From Trichoplusia ni (taxonomy: Eukaryota; Arthropoda; Insecta; Lepidoptera; Noctuidae): a stretch of DNA of 64,000 nucleotides. The translations under genes were made by a program, and so were the position numbers. Each line of letters begins with the position of its first letter. Position 1 is the first letter of the stretch. This document shows, in pieces, positions 26,435 to 39,110 of this stretch. Under the pieces are notes generated by a model. That model saw only the letters and a program-made list of their open reading frames with translations, was not told the origin of the DNA and did no database searches. The stretch lies in NCBI RefSeq assembly GCF_003590095.1, contig NC_039501.1, forward strand, positions 3,565,673-3,629,672. The letters run 5' to 3'.

Positions 26435-27246
26435 TAATAATTTATAAAAAATTATATATAGATGAATTAATTTTAAATCTAATGTCACTTCGATACGTAG
26501 TATTATTTTTGATGTTTTTTTTCGTATTTTAATGGTTTAAATAAAACAATATTATTTATTTATTTTAGTCTGTATTCAAACAATTTTGATAATATTTCTC
26601 GCACTACTAATTCTAATTAATCCAATAGATATAGCTACATCCTTGTAGCTGCAAAACGGTAGGAAATACTTCAATACTTTATACATAATATACGTGGTCT
26701 TTCTATAAAGTGGACTAAACCCGGACGATAATACAAAAACAAAACACCAAAAGCCAATTCTAAAATTAAGTAATACTATCAAAGGCCTTATCATTAGCAG
26801 GTTTTTAAAGGCAATCGTCACTCAATAACCATTAAAATGAAGGTAGTACACAAAATGTTTAGAGCAGAAAGATCGCGCGAAACATCGAAGCGAGTCACGA
26901 TAATTCCATTTTGCGAATAATTGTTCTACACGCGGGTTGTTGGGCTAGTAAATAAGTGATTTTTATGGAATATGGGAAGAAGGCAATATATTTGTAGAAA
27001 CCCTGAAGTTCATAGCGTTTTAAGTCCATACCCAAAAGCAGAAAACGGAATCTTAACGGAATAAAATCGAGGTTAAAAAATTAATATTAGTCGATGCGGC
27101 TATATTTCAAATGGCAATTTGTTTTCCTTTAGCCTTTTTTAGTGGTGTTCATTTCAGTTTTTGTAAGTGGTTGTTTTGATCTCTAGCAATAAAAATACTT
27201 GTTTATAATCAGTTACATAATATTGTCAAAAATCCACGATATAATA

Positions 27247-27446
27247 ATTATTTGGCTACACGGATAGACAAGGCAAAAGAAGCGTCGGTCGTCCGGGAGC
27301 AAGATGGGTCGATGACATACTAAAGGTCTCGGGTCGAGTCTGGATGAGGCTAGCACAGAACCGTAGAAATTGGCACGAGAAAGGGGAGGCCTATGCTCAG
27401 CAGTGGGACGATAAAGGCTGTAGATGATGATGATGATGATGATGAT
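27247..27446 (+). pseudogene. LINE ORF2 C-terminus with (GAT)n tail
   Basis: The frame reads GKRSVGRPGARWVDDI and WHEKGEAYAQQWDDKGC, then a stop and a GATGAT repeat. Arg-rich GRP..RW.DDI and QQW motifs mark the very end of LINE polyproteins in Lepidoptera. Fragments of the same family lie at 5462 and 20345. Confidence 0.75.
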
Positions 27447-27449
27447 GAC

Positions 27450-27530
27450 GGATAGCCGAGTTTTTGAGGTCACCACGCCAAAGCGACACAAGGATTAATT
27501 CCTTGCTGCGAGAATCGTTATTTGTAGATG
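27450..27530 (+). mobile_element. SINE with internal deletion
   Basis: A head GGATAGCCGAGTTTTTGAGG is joined directly to the tail GCGACACAAGGATTAATTCC of the same family, with the middle missing. It directly follows the LINE end at 27247-27446. Confidence 0.6.
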
Positions 27531-27884
27531 TAAATAACATAAAATTAAATGTATTTTGGTCGTCATTTTCGTGGCCACACATTTAGGCCGAGATAACGTA
27601 CGTTTCGTAATGCGGGGGGAAATTAAAGCAATGTTGCGTTGTTTACTTTTATTACTCTACGAGAATTTGAAGTAGGGGATAGAGGGTCGGAGTTAAGAAA
27701 TTCGGACATGTTTTACGTGGATACAATTCGTATTGTTGAAATAAATACAGTATTTTCTGAATGTGTGCATATCCATTTATTTTTAACGATCAAAACGTCT
27801 TAAATGGTTTCAGTTGTTTAAAACAGCTTTATGATTTTTTTTTGAGAAAATACTCTCGTTCTGAACAATTTTGTTTTTGAGTAG

Positions 27885-28020
27885 GAGTTTCCCAAACATT
27901 CAAGTCTCATGCACCAGACACCCAGACTCAGAACAAACATTTGTGGGTCACGTAAATGCTCGATATTGATAATAATAAAATTGAAATAATGCTTGATAAT
28001 GCTTGTATGCTGGGGATCCC
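27885..28020 (-). mobile_element. Partial SINE, minus strand
   Basis: Complement of the family body, with GACACCCAGACTCAGAACAA; the tRNA-like head is largely lost. Confidence 0.45.
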
Positions 28021-28094
28021 TCGGCTAGCAGAAAAATGACAAATCATAATTGGCGTCTACGAATCAAGGGAAGAAGGAGAGATTCTTTTTCTTA

Positions 28095-28290
28095 CCATAT
28101 TAACATGACGTATGGATGTCTGTTCCTCTTTCACGTAAGAATCACTGAATGGATTTAGACGAAACTTGGTGTACAGATAGTTTGTAACCAGGATTAAGAC
28201 ATAGGATAGGTTTTAGCCCGATTTTATGTTCCCGTGGGATCATTTTCGATTTGTAGCTGGAGCGCCCGCCCGGTACAGCTAATTATTATA
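28095..28290 (+). repeat. Fragment of a Helitron-like or related dispersed repeat
   Basis: It contains the conserved string CACGTAAGAATCACTGAATGG followed by a GACGAAACTTGGTGTACAGA block, similar to the inner part of the 56454 element. The ends are missing. Confidence 0.45.
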
Positions 28291-28299
28291 AAGCAAAAC

Positions 28300-30360
28300 A
28301 ACATTTACCGGGTCAGATAGTATATTATGAAATCTTCTCTCTCTTCTATCAGTGCTTCTCCAACTAGTGAGTTTCAAAATCTTCTTACATGAATGTAAAC
28401 TAAACTGATACAGTATTCGGCGACATTTATCATCCAAGTCCGTTACAGGGCTCAGTAATTATGCTATACGACAGGATTTTATATAGACTGAACAGTTTTT
28501 TGTGGTCTAACTTATATTATCATAAACATTATGAGACATATTTCTTTGTAGGTTTTTGTGATTGTTAGGTTAAAGATTTTTGGGAGAATATTAACCAGCA
28601 ATGGGATATTAAAAGCTAGAAATTGATATATTTTTATTTCATTTTTGCATTGTTATTATTCCAGAAATAATACTACCTACCTACTTTAATTTTTTTATTA
28701 TTGTTGTTAATTCATTATTACATTCTGCACAAATTAAACTAAAATGCTGCCGAAAACTTTTTTCTAGCCTATACTTAAAAGATACAAAATATTACAATCA
28801 TAACTTTCGTGAGGTGATTCCGGTTGGGTCCGAAGCTAGTTCTCCTATCCCGTAATCGAGTAAATCATTATTAAAGCTACAAAATACGTAAAAAAAAACA
28901 TTGTCAAAGAACTATACAACCCTTAATGATGTAGGCGAGAACAAACAGTTCTCAAATAAACACGAACGACGAACACAACTACGAAAATCCGAAAACAATA
29001 GCTTTCACACAACATAAATATCCTTAAAACAGCAATTAACCCTAAAACAACGGACATTCAAACTAACCCTTTGAATGCCAAAAAACGGTTTATCCAAAAT
29101 GGCTCATAAGAATTCTAAACGCGCCGATACTCGGGGTCCGTGGTTTAGCAATAGAACCGTGTACTAAATTCTGGCACTCTGGCAAAATACTGGCAAATTT
29201 CGGCCTCTGGCAGATAATGAAGCGATCTAGTGACCACAATCTGGCAAGATTTTAGTACCTAAGATTACTCATTATGGATTAAATTTGGAAGAAGTGGGTT
29301 TTGTTAAAATGTGTTTTTTTTTAAAGCAAACAGGCATTGGTTTGGCGTACTAATATTTTGCTTAGTAATTAATTATTTCAGTTGAAAAATTAATTTTAGG
29401 GTACCTGTAAATTAATAACTACGCGACACTGACAGTGATTGTAGCGCAAGTCAGCAGATTGCCAAAAAAAAATAACTCTGTCAGATTTTCAATGACTAGC
29501 CGAAAAATAAAAAAAATATTGTTTTTTGGACATACATTTTCCAGTAGTCTTAGCCATTTTAGGACCACAGGCACTATGTACTATAACAGTTAACATCTGA
29601 ACCCTAAAATTCAAGGATAATCCTAGAATAACAATTAACAAGAATAAAACGGACACAAGCATCCCTTGTTACATCGCATTACAAAAGTCAACATTTTAAC
29701 TGTAATATAACCATAACAGTTAATGTTAACTGTTACAATGTCGTGGCATAGTTCAGTTTATTATCGCGTAATTTCTTGGTTCTCACTTGGATTGGATGTT
29801 TTTCTTTTACTTGTTTTTGGTAAGGAATTATTTTGAGTAAAGGTATGTTAGGCTAGTATGTTGTAGGTATGAATTTCGATTTTCAAAGGCAATTATTAAA
29901 TTTTTGAAACAAGACAGAAAAACGATGCTGAAATTTTCTTTACACATTTTTTTTTATTATTTTAAGAAAACGCGAGTATGGTATGAGAGTTAAGATTAGA
30001 GTTAACACAAACTAAAAATTATCCGTAAATAAACTTCACAGAAAAAAATTGTTTTAATTTCATCAATCTCTTTAAAATCTCTAGTTTACAATACTGGCTG
30101 ATGACAGTCAAAATTATTACAGAAAAAAAAGTAAAACTGCATTCAATAGAAAACAAAACAAAAACCAACTTACAACTGTATATTAAAATTTAGAATCAAA
30201 ACAAAACGCGTTTGCTATTCTATAGAAAACCAAACAGGTCCATGGAAACAATATTTTCATTTAAAAAAAGCACAACCTTTTTTAGCCATTTTTGTCCCTA
30301 AAACCCTAGCCATCATAATTCCACCGGTCAATCATACCAGCACGAGATTGTCACTTGTTA
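28300..30360. other. No gene seen
   Basis: AT-rich spacer. Around 29160-29240 the word TCTGGCA recurs several times without a clear unit. Confidence 0.45.
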
Positions 30361-30544
30361 CGGGGCTGTGTTATATTTTTAAAACATTTTCATAGGCGTT
30401 AGGGTTGCGACACTCGTGCGATAGGTACGACACGACATCCAGAACAAATGTATGCGCATACATTATTACGTACTGATAGGCTTGGGTATGTAAAATGTTG
30501 TGGAAATATTTTGGTGTTTCGGTTTTGTCGTGGTATGGACGTGT

Positions 30545-30718
30545 TAGAGGAATAAGAATCATGTGGTGAGGAATGTGTTGAGCATGGACGTGGATGGATA
30601 TAGGGGAAGAGGACGATGGATGGTGTAAAAGACGATGTGGCTGCAAAGAGTGTTTCTTGTGAGATGACGTCAGATAGAAAGGTATGGAAGAAGAAGACTT
30701 GTTGCGTCGACCCCAAAT
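30545..30718 (+). pseudogene. LINE ORF2 C-terminus of a different family
   Basis: The plus strand encodes NHVVRNVLSMDVDGYRGRGR, then after a frameshift VKDDVAAKSVSCEMTSDR, VWKKKTCCVDPK and a stop at TAA. This is a characteristic moth LINE end. The frameshift and the missing catalytic domains mark it as dead. Confidence 0.65.
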
Positions 30719-31079
30719 AAAATAATTGGGATACGGATGATGGATGGTGATGATTTGGTTTTTCTTTTTGGTAAAAAAGTGAAATACTAGTATTTAGAAC
30801 TAGTAAATAAACATAATGATACTATTACTATTATTAAATGAGCAATAATAGTTTTACTTGAAAAAAAAAAGATAGGCGTTTTTTTAATAAAATCTATATT
30901 GTCTAAGAGGTTCTTTTTAATGAAATAGTTTATTTAATATTAATGAGTGCAATTCAGCGTACTTTCAGCGTACCATAATGAAGCAAACTATAAATTCAAA
31001 ACATCCCTAATTTTGTGTATTTATTTTATACTGCACCAAATAAATACTGAAAATGCATAAATCCAAAAAGCAGCATTTT

Positions 31080-31225
31080 AGCACCGCCGCCAAACCTGTG
31101 TCGATGGGCATCCGATCATGAATATGGTTACAACAAAACTGCGTTGCGGTCGCACGGACGACGGCGTCGCATCGCGCGTATCGCACGCACGTGAAAATCG
31201 GGCCTGTCGTGTGTCTGCCCCCGGT
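31080..31225. other. CpG-rich island, function unknown
   Basis: This about 140-bp stretch is dense in CG (CGCACGGACGACGGCGTCGC, then CGCGCGTATCGCACG) between AT-rich flanks, and includes CACGTG. All frames are broken. It could be a regulatory block or an old repeat. Confidence 0.3.
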
Positions 31226-32840
31226 TATTAGAAGGTATTATCTTTTGACGGGCAAATTATTGAGGATTAATACTTTGGATGGAGTGTGATTTTTTGTTTA
31301 TTTGTTATGTGTATTTTTCGCTGATGTTGAAGATAATTCGGGATCTTTGAAAAGCAGTACATTATAAAAAGGTTCAAATTCTCTTAAATCACAGCAGTAT
31401 ATCTGATAGAAGATTATGGAAAACATTAAGGTATTGAAATGAAAAACAAGTTTATAATCTCAAAAAAAAATAATATTAAAAGTAAACTATAGTCCTATTC
31501 ATATTTAAATATCGTCTTTTCAAAGTATTCATCAACTTATATTTTAAACAAAATTTTATTATTTCTAATTACAATAACAAATAAATTACAACACCTAAAA
31601 GAACCTGCCCATCACAAAGCTCAACAAAAGAAGAAAATCGAATAAAAAGACATAAAATCAAACACAAAAACAATTATAATTAATGAAAACCGAACAACAG
31701 AAGCGCCCAATACGAATGGCGTTCGGCGGTCACAAATGAATTAAAAAAACAAATTCAAATTTATATGAAAACAATAAAACAATGATAAATGCGTCGACTC
31801 TGCAGTGGACGCAATTTATGGAATATTCCACCATAGCGCCGTGGATTAAGGGCTTTTGCCGTTGATGCGCGAAACGTGGATAAGAACTGAGAGTTGTGGA
31901 TACCGGGCAATGTTTGTTTACTGTATTTATTTTACTGGCAATTTGTTAATCTACAATTATTGTGAGAGTTCGAAGTGAATGTTGTTGCTGTAGAAGCGAG
32001 ATGGCAACATACGATTTGTAGAGCGCCGTCTCGCTTTTTTTAAGGCAGTCTTGGAGAAGTCGTAGTATGGTAAGGCTTTTGAGCTGAGTCGTGACAGAAT
32101 TGGTTTTAAATTTCACTTTCAGATTAAAATGCCTTGACATACAACATAAGAGTTAATTATTATTAATCTACTAGGTATTTGGCATTGGGATATGGTTTCA
32201 TTGTTGCCAGCGACTTTTCACGTTTATGTGATACAAGCTGTGAATTTTTGAGAATTTCTGAAATTTATAATGTGCGACTCATATTTAAATATCCTCAACC
32301 GTTACTTGGGTACCTAGGTTGAGTACTTCTTAATTAGAGTGATTGTCAGACTTCAACAAGTCGCTTGCTACTTTTATACATTTCTTTAAATATACGACTA
32401 TTTTACAAGGGATTTTAATCCTTATATCATGGGGAAGCTTCACAAACATTCAGGTAACATGCCTAAAATTTATATTTTTATCATCTGATGCTGTCCAATA
32501 TATTTTTTAAACTCCTATTTTGCTTAAACAATTTTTTTCATTTCTATACACAGATGCAGAACAGTATTTTAAACAAAACGCAACTGGTCTATACAAACTT
32601 TAATACAAAACTAATATTAGTACATTTTCCTAGCATGGACTAATAAAAGATACCGTAATATTACCATCGATGGGAAAACAAGCCATAACTATTGATGAAG
32701 AGCGGCTATCGAAAAGCAATGATGCGTTTTCTATCTATTTTGGCACTTTTATACAAAACTACAGTTTTTAATATTCAGGAATGTTCCTTTTTTCATTACA
32801 GTTTCATGAAAGAAAATATACATTTTTTTTATGTAGTAAT
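31226..32840. other. No gene seen
   Basis: AT-rich spacer without exon-like signals. Confidence 0.45.
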
Positions 32841-32847
32841 TTTCGAG

Positions 32848-32985
32848 AGGATGATTCATTATTCAATGATGCAATGGTTTACGCACGCGTATTTATCGGG
32901 ATTGTCCGACTTTTGGCAGTTCGACTCGCGACCCCACCGCGTCAGCTCATGATTAAGGACTCCGGTTGGGCCCGAAACTGGACTG
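32848..32985 (+). repeat. Dispersed repeat 'cgcgaccccaccgcgtcag', copy 1
   Basis: It starts GATGATTCATTATTCAATGATG and contains CACGCGTATTTATCGGGATT and ATGATTAAGGACTCCGG. Diverged copies are at 37826, 47250, 50815 and 54700. Confidence 0.6.
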
Positions 32986-32999
32986 GCAATAACCAAGAA

Positions 33000-34230
33000 G
33001 GTAAGTTGTTATGAAAACAAAAGCATAAAGCCTTTAAATACTTAAGCATACAAGACGACGTTGTATTGGACAAAATGATTGTGGTATGTTGATTAAATAT
33101 TACATCCGACTTTCATTAAAGCATTCTTGACGATAAAAATACAAAAAAGTCTCTACAATTTTTATTTAAGGAAACGTGTAAAAAGGTTAACGAATGGATA
33201 AATTGATTTCCTTTGATTGGGTACTGTAGAAGGGTGCGATATTTTCCAAGGAAAGTTAAGAAATACACCTTATTGCTAAGTGTAATAAGAAAATGCATTA
33301 AATATGCGGAGAAACCGTATTAATAAGGACATTTGTATTTAATTTATAAAAAAAAACTACTAGAATGCCTTATTTAATGCGATTTCTATTGTGCTGAAAC
33401 TACATCTCGTGAACCTCAAGGCTGACATGACAGTCAATATGGTAATACTATAATTTAGTTAGTAAGTACGTGTGTCATGCCCTTTTCAAGTTCAAACGCT
33501 GAACAAATTTTGATATTTTTTTGGAATGTAGAAACTTAATGAAACGTGGTTTATTACAAGCTTTATAATGGAACCCCTAAGAAAAGACATGAGCTATTAT
33601 TTCCGGGACCTACAAAAGCACAGTGTCGCAAGTAGACGATAGCTCTCCATAAAAAAGTATTCGAGATAATTTAATCTCTAGAAACTTGATACCTCCCTGT
33701 TCGAGAGTCATTTCAGCTGCAGGCGCGCAATAAGATATAGCGCGTGGAACTTTCTAGGCCCCAGTTATAATTCCGCCTAGTTTGGAAATCAGCCAAGAGC
33801 CTAATGTAAAAAGCGAGGTAATAGCTTGGCTATGGTAACTATATCTTACCAGAAGTGGAATTTAAGGGATAATTTGTTTAAGACTTCCTTTTTTGTATGT
33901 ATTTTTTAAGGGTTCACTGCCCAAGTGTAAAATCGAAACGCTGCTATTGAGGATTGGCTGTTTGTCCGACAGTCTTCAGGTTGCATCTCATGAACCGTGA
34001 TTCTGAGACGGCTAAGCTTTTTACCGAATAATCATTCTAAAAATAAAGATTAAGGTGAAACAACTATGGTTACGGCCATAAATATGCTGGCTGATGACAA
34101 ATTTGACGAATATGATGATTTGAGAGTGTGTGGTACCTTGGGTGGGTTTATTTTTCAACCAACCGATTAAGAGAAGCATTACAACTTACAATTATTCGAG
34201 ATTTCAGATTCTAATAGCACAACTTGTCTG
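33000..34230. other. No gene seen
   Basis: Contains one 'atcacggttc'-type repeat near 33960-34010 and otherwise no recognised element. Confidence 0.45.
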
Positions 34231-34234
34231 TACA

Positions 34235-34425
34235 AATAGTCGAGTGATATAGCTCACCATGCAAACCCACTGTGCGCGACGTATCATGGGATCGATCATC
34301 GCCTATTCAAGCAATGTGGTCCACTTTGTTCCGAGTCTGGGTGCATTTCATGTGACTTGAATGTACGTGAAATGTCCCGCGACACAAGGATTAAATTCTC
34401 AAGTACAGAAGTCGCTTTATGGGTT
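34235..34425 (+). mobile_element. tRNA-derived SINE
   Basis: Diverged copy of the 14094 family, with a decayed B box (GGGATCGATCATCGCC) and a clear CCCGCGACACAAGGATTAAA end. Confidence 0.6.
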
Positions 34426-34439
34426 TTCTTATATCTATA

Positions 34440-34699
34440 TCTATACTAATATATAAAGCTGAAGAGTTTGTTTGTTTGTTTGTTTGAAGGCGCTAATCTC
34501 AGGAACTACTGGTCCAAATTGAAAAAATCTTTTGTGTTGAATAGACCATTCATCGAGGAAGGCTTTAGGCTATAAACCATCACGCTGCGACTAATAGGAG
34601 CGAAGATACAATGGAAAATGTGAAAAAATAGGGCAGGTATAAATCATAACTTATATCTTCTACCCACGCCACGGGGACGAAGTCGCGGGCAACAGCTAG
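34440..34699 (+). mobile_element. Non-autonomous Helitron (LEP1-like)
   Basis: Full-length copy from TCTATACTAATATATAAAGC to GGGCAACAGCTAG. It contains a GTTT microsatellite close to the 5' end. Confidence 0.8.
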
Positions 34700-35351
34700 T
34701 CGGAAAATATAAAGTTTTTTTCCTGGTTACACAGTTTTCTAATAAAACCGTTATAACAACTTAAAATACGTTCAGTCAAGACTTTTTTGTTTTCTTGTAT
34801 GTTTATATTTATAGGTATGTAAAGCTCTTTCTCATAAATAAATACGACCAATGTTTTTAAGAAGCCACATTGCCATTTAAACACTTTGAAGGCCTTTTGT
34901 ACCCACCCGATGCCGTTTAGAAACAAACCCTTTGATTCGCATATTTTTCAAAGGCTTTACCGGAAAAAAATCTTTTTGCAATATTGTTTATTTTGTTGTC
35001 CCTTTTTGTGAAAAATAAATAATTCTGTGTGTTTACCTGAATTATTATGTGTTTGCTTTCGTAAGGTCACAGTAAAAGTGTTTTATTTGTATTGTGTGTA
35101 TTTTTTTGTTGTTGTTCTTATGGCTTCGGGTTTGAAGCCAAAAGAGAAAAAACGAAAAGCGATTCGAAAAGTTGGAAGACCTGAAGCTAACCCTTATTAG
35201 CTAACATAACCGCTGTAATGATAGATAAATAAATGGGACATAGTAATGAATTTTACTCAATTATGTTACCTAGTCTAACTGCTCACTTTACTCTAGAACT
35301 GTTAGTAAACCATTACAGAATAAACAAATCATTTTAAAACTTCACTATTCT

Positions 35352-35391
35352 AAATATGAGGATCGGCATGACTTTGCCGATCCTCATATTT
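35352..35391. repeat. Perfect short palindrome
   Basis: 17-bp arms AAATATGAGGATCGGCA around 6 bases. GC-richer than its surroundings. Confidence 0.8.
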
Positions 35392-35427
35392 TTATTTTAT
35401 CCCATAAACAAAAATTTAAGTGCAGAG

Positions 35428-35490
35428 AGTAATTTAAAATTCTCGTGTGACGTCATTTACCAGTGTGCTTTTTACCAGCAAGTGACGATT
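35428..35490 (+). repeat. Dispersed repeat with TGACGTCA core, copy 3
   Basis: TTCTCGTGTGACGTCATTTAC, then CCAGTGTGC and CAGCAAGTGACG. Confidence 0.6.
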
Positions 35491-36164
35491 TTAGCCCCCA
35501 TAACCAAACTTAAGTTTTCGTAGTAACTATTTAGTAATCTGTGCTTAAGTGATTTCTATCTTGCTTTCTTTTTAATGATGTGATTAAATGAAAAATACGT
35601 TTTCAATATTCTAATGAACTATACAGACATATATTATTCGATTAAGTCAAATACTATATTATTAACAGAATGTCCAATAGGCAATATCAATCGTTAGGTG
35701 TCAAGTTCAAATAGGAGACAGGTAATTAACCCAACGTCTCAATAATATAATGACAGTGATATTCCGAGAAATAATATTCCGTTTAATAGACATTGGATCG
35801 GATTTGATTACATGCATATAACCATATTTAGTGGATTCTGGAAATGTAATATTATGACATCCTTCGGTGAATTCCAAGATGGGTGTTATTAGTATTATGT
35901 GTGTTTAATAGGTAGATGTAAAATCAATTACGTTTTTTGCAGTGATAATAATGTGCAACACTACTATATAAAGCTGTTTCTTCTGTCCACCCATTTTTGA
36001 AAGGACTCCCAAAAAGTCGATTTTCTCAATTTTAACAACAAATTTCTCGACATCAAATATGATAAAGTAAATGAAGTGAAAACCAAAATCTCTGCAAAAA
36101 TTGCTTTTACTAATTTCAACGTGTTTTCTCAATTGCTGTGAAAAAGCTGTCATGTGATCTTTTT

Positions 36165-36285
36165 TTTTCTACAACAAGCATTTGTATGGTCAAAAGTTTT
36201 GTCCTGAATCTTTGTCATGTGGCTTAAATGTTTGCGAAAAACACCGCGACCCCACGATTCCTTAGTGCAGGAGGAGTTGTTAAAA
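36165..36285 (+). mobile_element. SINE 3' part
   Basis: Body and end of the 14094 family without the tRNA-like head (GCATTTGTATGG ... CCGCGACCCCACGATTCC). Confidence 0.4.
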
Positions 36286-36774
36286 ATTGACATAAATGAA
36301 AAAAACGTTCTCCATAAACATAGTAACATCCCCTACTGTCGATAAATTTAAAATATTAGTATAACACGTAAAAATCCACAGTACAGTAAATTTTTGTTAA
36401 CAAAAACGTAACAAAGAGTCGCAGTTCCCTTTGGGTTTCCCCAATTAAATAAATACGGAGCATGTGGTGTTAATTCTCGAGTCCCCAAGGAAAGTCTTGT
36501 CAAACAATAAAAATATCAGCTTGTCAGGGCATTGTGTTAAATTATAACGAAACTTTATTCCCTTTTGGTGTAAATTATATTTTTGAAAGTACCGAACGAG
36601 ATGGTGGGTAGAATACCTTTTTAGCAACCACGGAAAAAAGGAGTGTTAAGTGTGTTAAAACTTTGACTTGTATGTCTGTTAGTCTGTCTGTCTGTGGCCT
36701 CAAAGTTTTTCAGATGGATAAATATCCTATTACTCAATATACTTTGAAAATAGAGATCGCCGGCCTAAACAAAC

Positions 36775-36905
36775 TGAGTGTGACAAGCATTTGTGAGAAT
36801 TTCCTCGAATGATTTTCCTAAGTCTGGGTGTCTTTGTGCATGTGACTTGTATGTTTGTAAAAACCCTGCGACACAAAGATCAAATTTCATAAAACAGGCG
36901 TCGTT
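36775..36905 (+). mobile_element. SINE 3' part
   Basis: Second headless copy, with AAGTCTGGGTGTCTTTGTGC and CTGCGACACAAAGATC. Confidence 0.45.
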
Positions 36906-37825
36906 TATGGAAAAAAAAATGTAAAAAATGTAATGTCAAAATATTCAAATCAAATACACCAATATTTTATATCGTTGTAATCTTCATCCAATCCGTATAA
37001 TAATATTATTATGGTCCCTTACATTGTAATTTTGATTTTCCACCGCCAATATTCGTCCCACTTATTTTCCTTAAATTAGTAGATTAGATATTTTCTGAGT
37101 AAAAAGGTTTGGACAAAACGATTATCGTTTTATTCAGATTGGCAGTTACTTTATCTTTTGTTTTAGAGTTATTTTTTACATTAGGATTCCGTAACCAATA
37201 GGTAAAGCTAGAATTACTGGAGCAGCACCGCCGTATGTATATCCTTGTGTCACAAGGCTGTATCTCATGAACCATGATAGCTTTATAGTTGTAGTTTTCA
37301 AAGATAATGTTGTAATATAAAATTAACCATTAATTTTTCGTCGGTTGATGATGATGGGTGATCAAAATTTTTCTATTACTTGTACGGATCTCTCAGTATC
37401 GTAAACTGATCCATTCGACGTCTGACAAGACACTTAAAAGTTTAAATAAATCTGATTTAAATGGATAGACTTCAGATAATAAATTGTAGAGTTTTCATGT
37501 TCAGTAAGTAAGTAGTAGGTTGCTCTGGCTACTTAATGCAAAACAACAACTAAGTTGTAACTAGACTGAGTCCATAACAAATGCAGATTGTATACCAACT
37601 AGAGGTCGACTATCTATAGGATTTGTATATTGAGGATTCATGATTGGAGGCTTTAGAATCGCAAAGGAGTCTCACACTTTTCGCACTCTTTCTCTCTCCC
37701 GATCCAAATCTGTTGAAAATGCTTAAGATTTTCTAAAACGATGATTTTAGTAGAAAAATCATTTAGTACAAACCCAAAAACAAACAAATAGCAATCCAGA
37801 AAAATAGATTACAAAAGAGAAGATA

Positions 37826-37955
37826 GATTCATTATTAAATGATGCAACTGTTTTGTCAAACGTATTCATCAACATTGCCCGACTAGTTTCGGGCCCAACC
37901 GGAGTCCTCAATCAGGAGGATTGACACGCGTATTAAACCGTTGCATCATTCTCAA
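37826..37955. repeat. Same dispersed repeat, copy 2, with palindromic ends
   Basis: TGATGCAACTGTTTTGTCAAACG at the left faces ACGCGTATTAAACCGTTGCATCA at the right, which suggests the family is a short inverted-repeat element. Confidence 0.55.
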
Positions 37956-38116
37956 GATCGTAAGGAAAATATTTTCCTAGCTAAAAATCAGAAATATTTA
38001 AAAGAAAAAAAAAATTACATATGTAAAAAAATATACAGATCAAAAATGCTTCGTGTAGCTAATTTCTTGTTTTCTGATTTACTAATAATAGACAAAACTA
38101 AAAAAAGAATACTTAA

Positions 38117-39106
38117 CCCTAGCTCACTAACCTTAATTTAGAGTAACGTAGTCACTAACCATTCGTAAATTTTACGACAAATTAAAACATAAATATTTAT
38201 AAGAAAGAACTTTAGTAATAACCTAAAATGACCTTATTGACCATTTTTAGCGCTATTTCAATTAAATAACATGAACTGTAATTAGAATATATTAATTAGT
38301 GCAATCGTTACACATTGAAACAAAATGTTCCCTACAAATCGCTTTTTTGCAGCTGTTACAGAAGTTGATGGCCATCCGGCGTTTTTTTGCAGGGAAGTTG
38401 CTATAAGTTTTTATTTATTTAGGCTCCAGACTAAGACCTGGCTTTGTATCAGTATCAATCGTTAGGATCTCCGCTATAATTTGCTTCAAAATACGGGGTA
38501 AAGTTACGGTTTGATCTGATCTTTTATGCAACCAGGCTTCATTGGTTCGTCTGCCATTTCTGATGCAAAAGATCTTCTTTTTTTAAAAGGTTTTCCCATT
38601 TCTGATCGAATTAGACACGTGGACAACATAAATATTCACAATAGACAAGTTAAGACTATCAGAAAACGAGAATAATGACCATTAGTTGGTCTTACGACTG
38701 GTACACTCATAACCGAGCACATATTCTGATCTACAGTATCAGTTCTTATAATAAGATCAATATATTGACACCGATAAGTGTAAATGATAAAATACTACAA
38801 TATAGTTCATAAAATACGTAAATAATTATATATCTATAATAAAAGATTAAAATTATCAACAGAAAAAAGAAATATGACTTGAAAAAAAGCACTACGCTGC
38901 CACTAACCTTTCGTAATTTTTACGACGGTTCCGCAATATCTCCAAATCTATAAAAAAATCATCCGCAATGAATGATTGCGGGATACTGGCGATGCGACTT
39001 AGGAAGGTAAAAAGAACGGCAGCAGCGGGAAGGGGCGGGAACTTATTGAAACATTGAATGCGTGAAGTGAGCGTCGTAATTTTGACGAATGGTTAGTGAT
39101 CTAGGG
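38117..39106. mobile_element. piggyBac-like non-autonomous element, TTAA-flanked
   Basis: The 990-bp segment starts CCCTAGCTCACTAACC after TTAA (38113-38116) and ends with the complement of CCCTAGATCACTAACC before TTAA (39107-39110). CCC ends with TTAA targets are the piggyBac hallmark. A subterminal word CACTAACCATTCGTAAATTTTACG recurs three times, near 38152, near 38899 (shifted) and at the right end in inverted form. I see no transposase reading frame. The middle may include other insertions. Confidence 0.7.
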
Positions 39107-39110
39107 TTAA

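Noticed and set aside
30371..30716. Minus-strand frames of 91 and 105 codons, His/Ser-rich.
   Set aside because: They are the reverse of a plus-strand LINE remnant.
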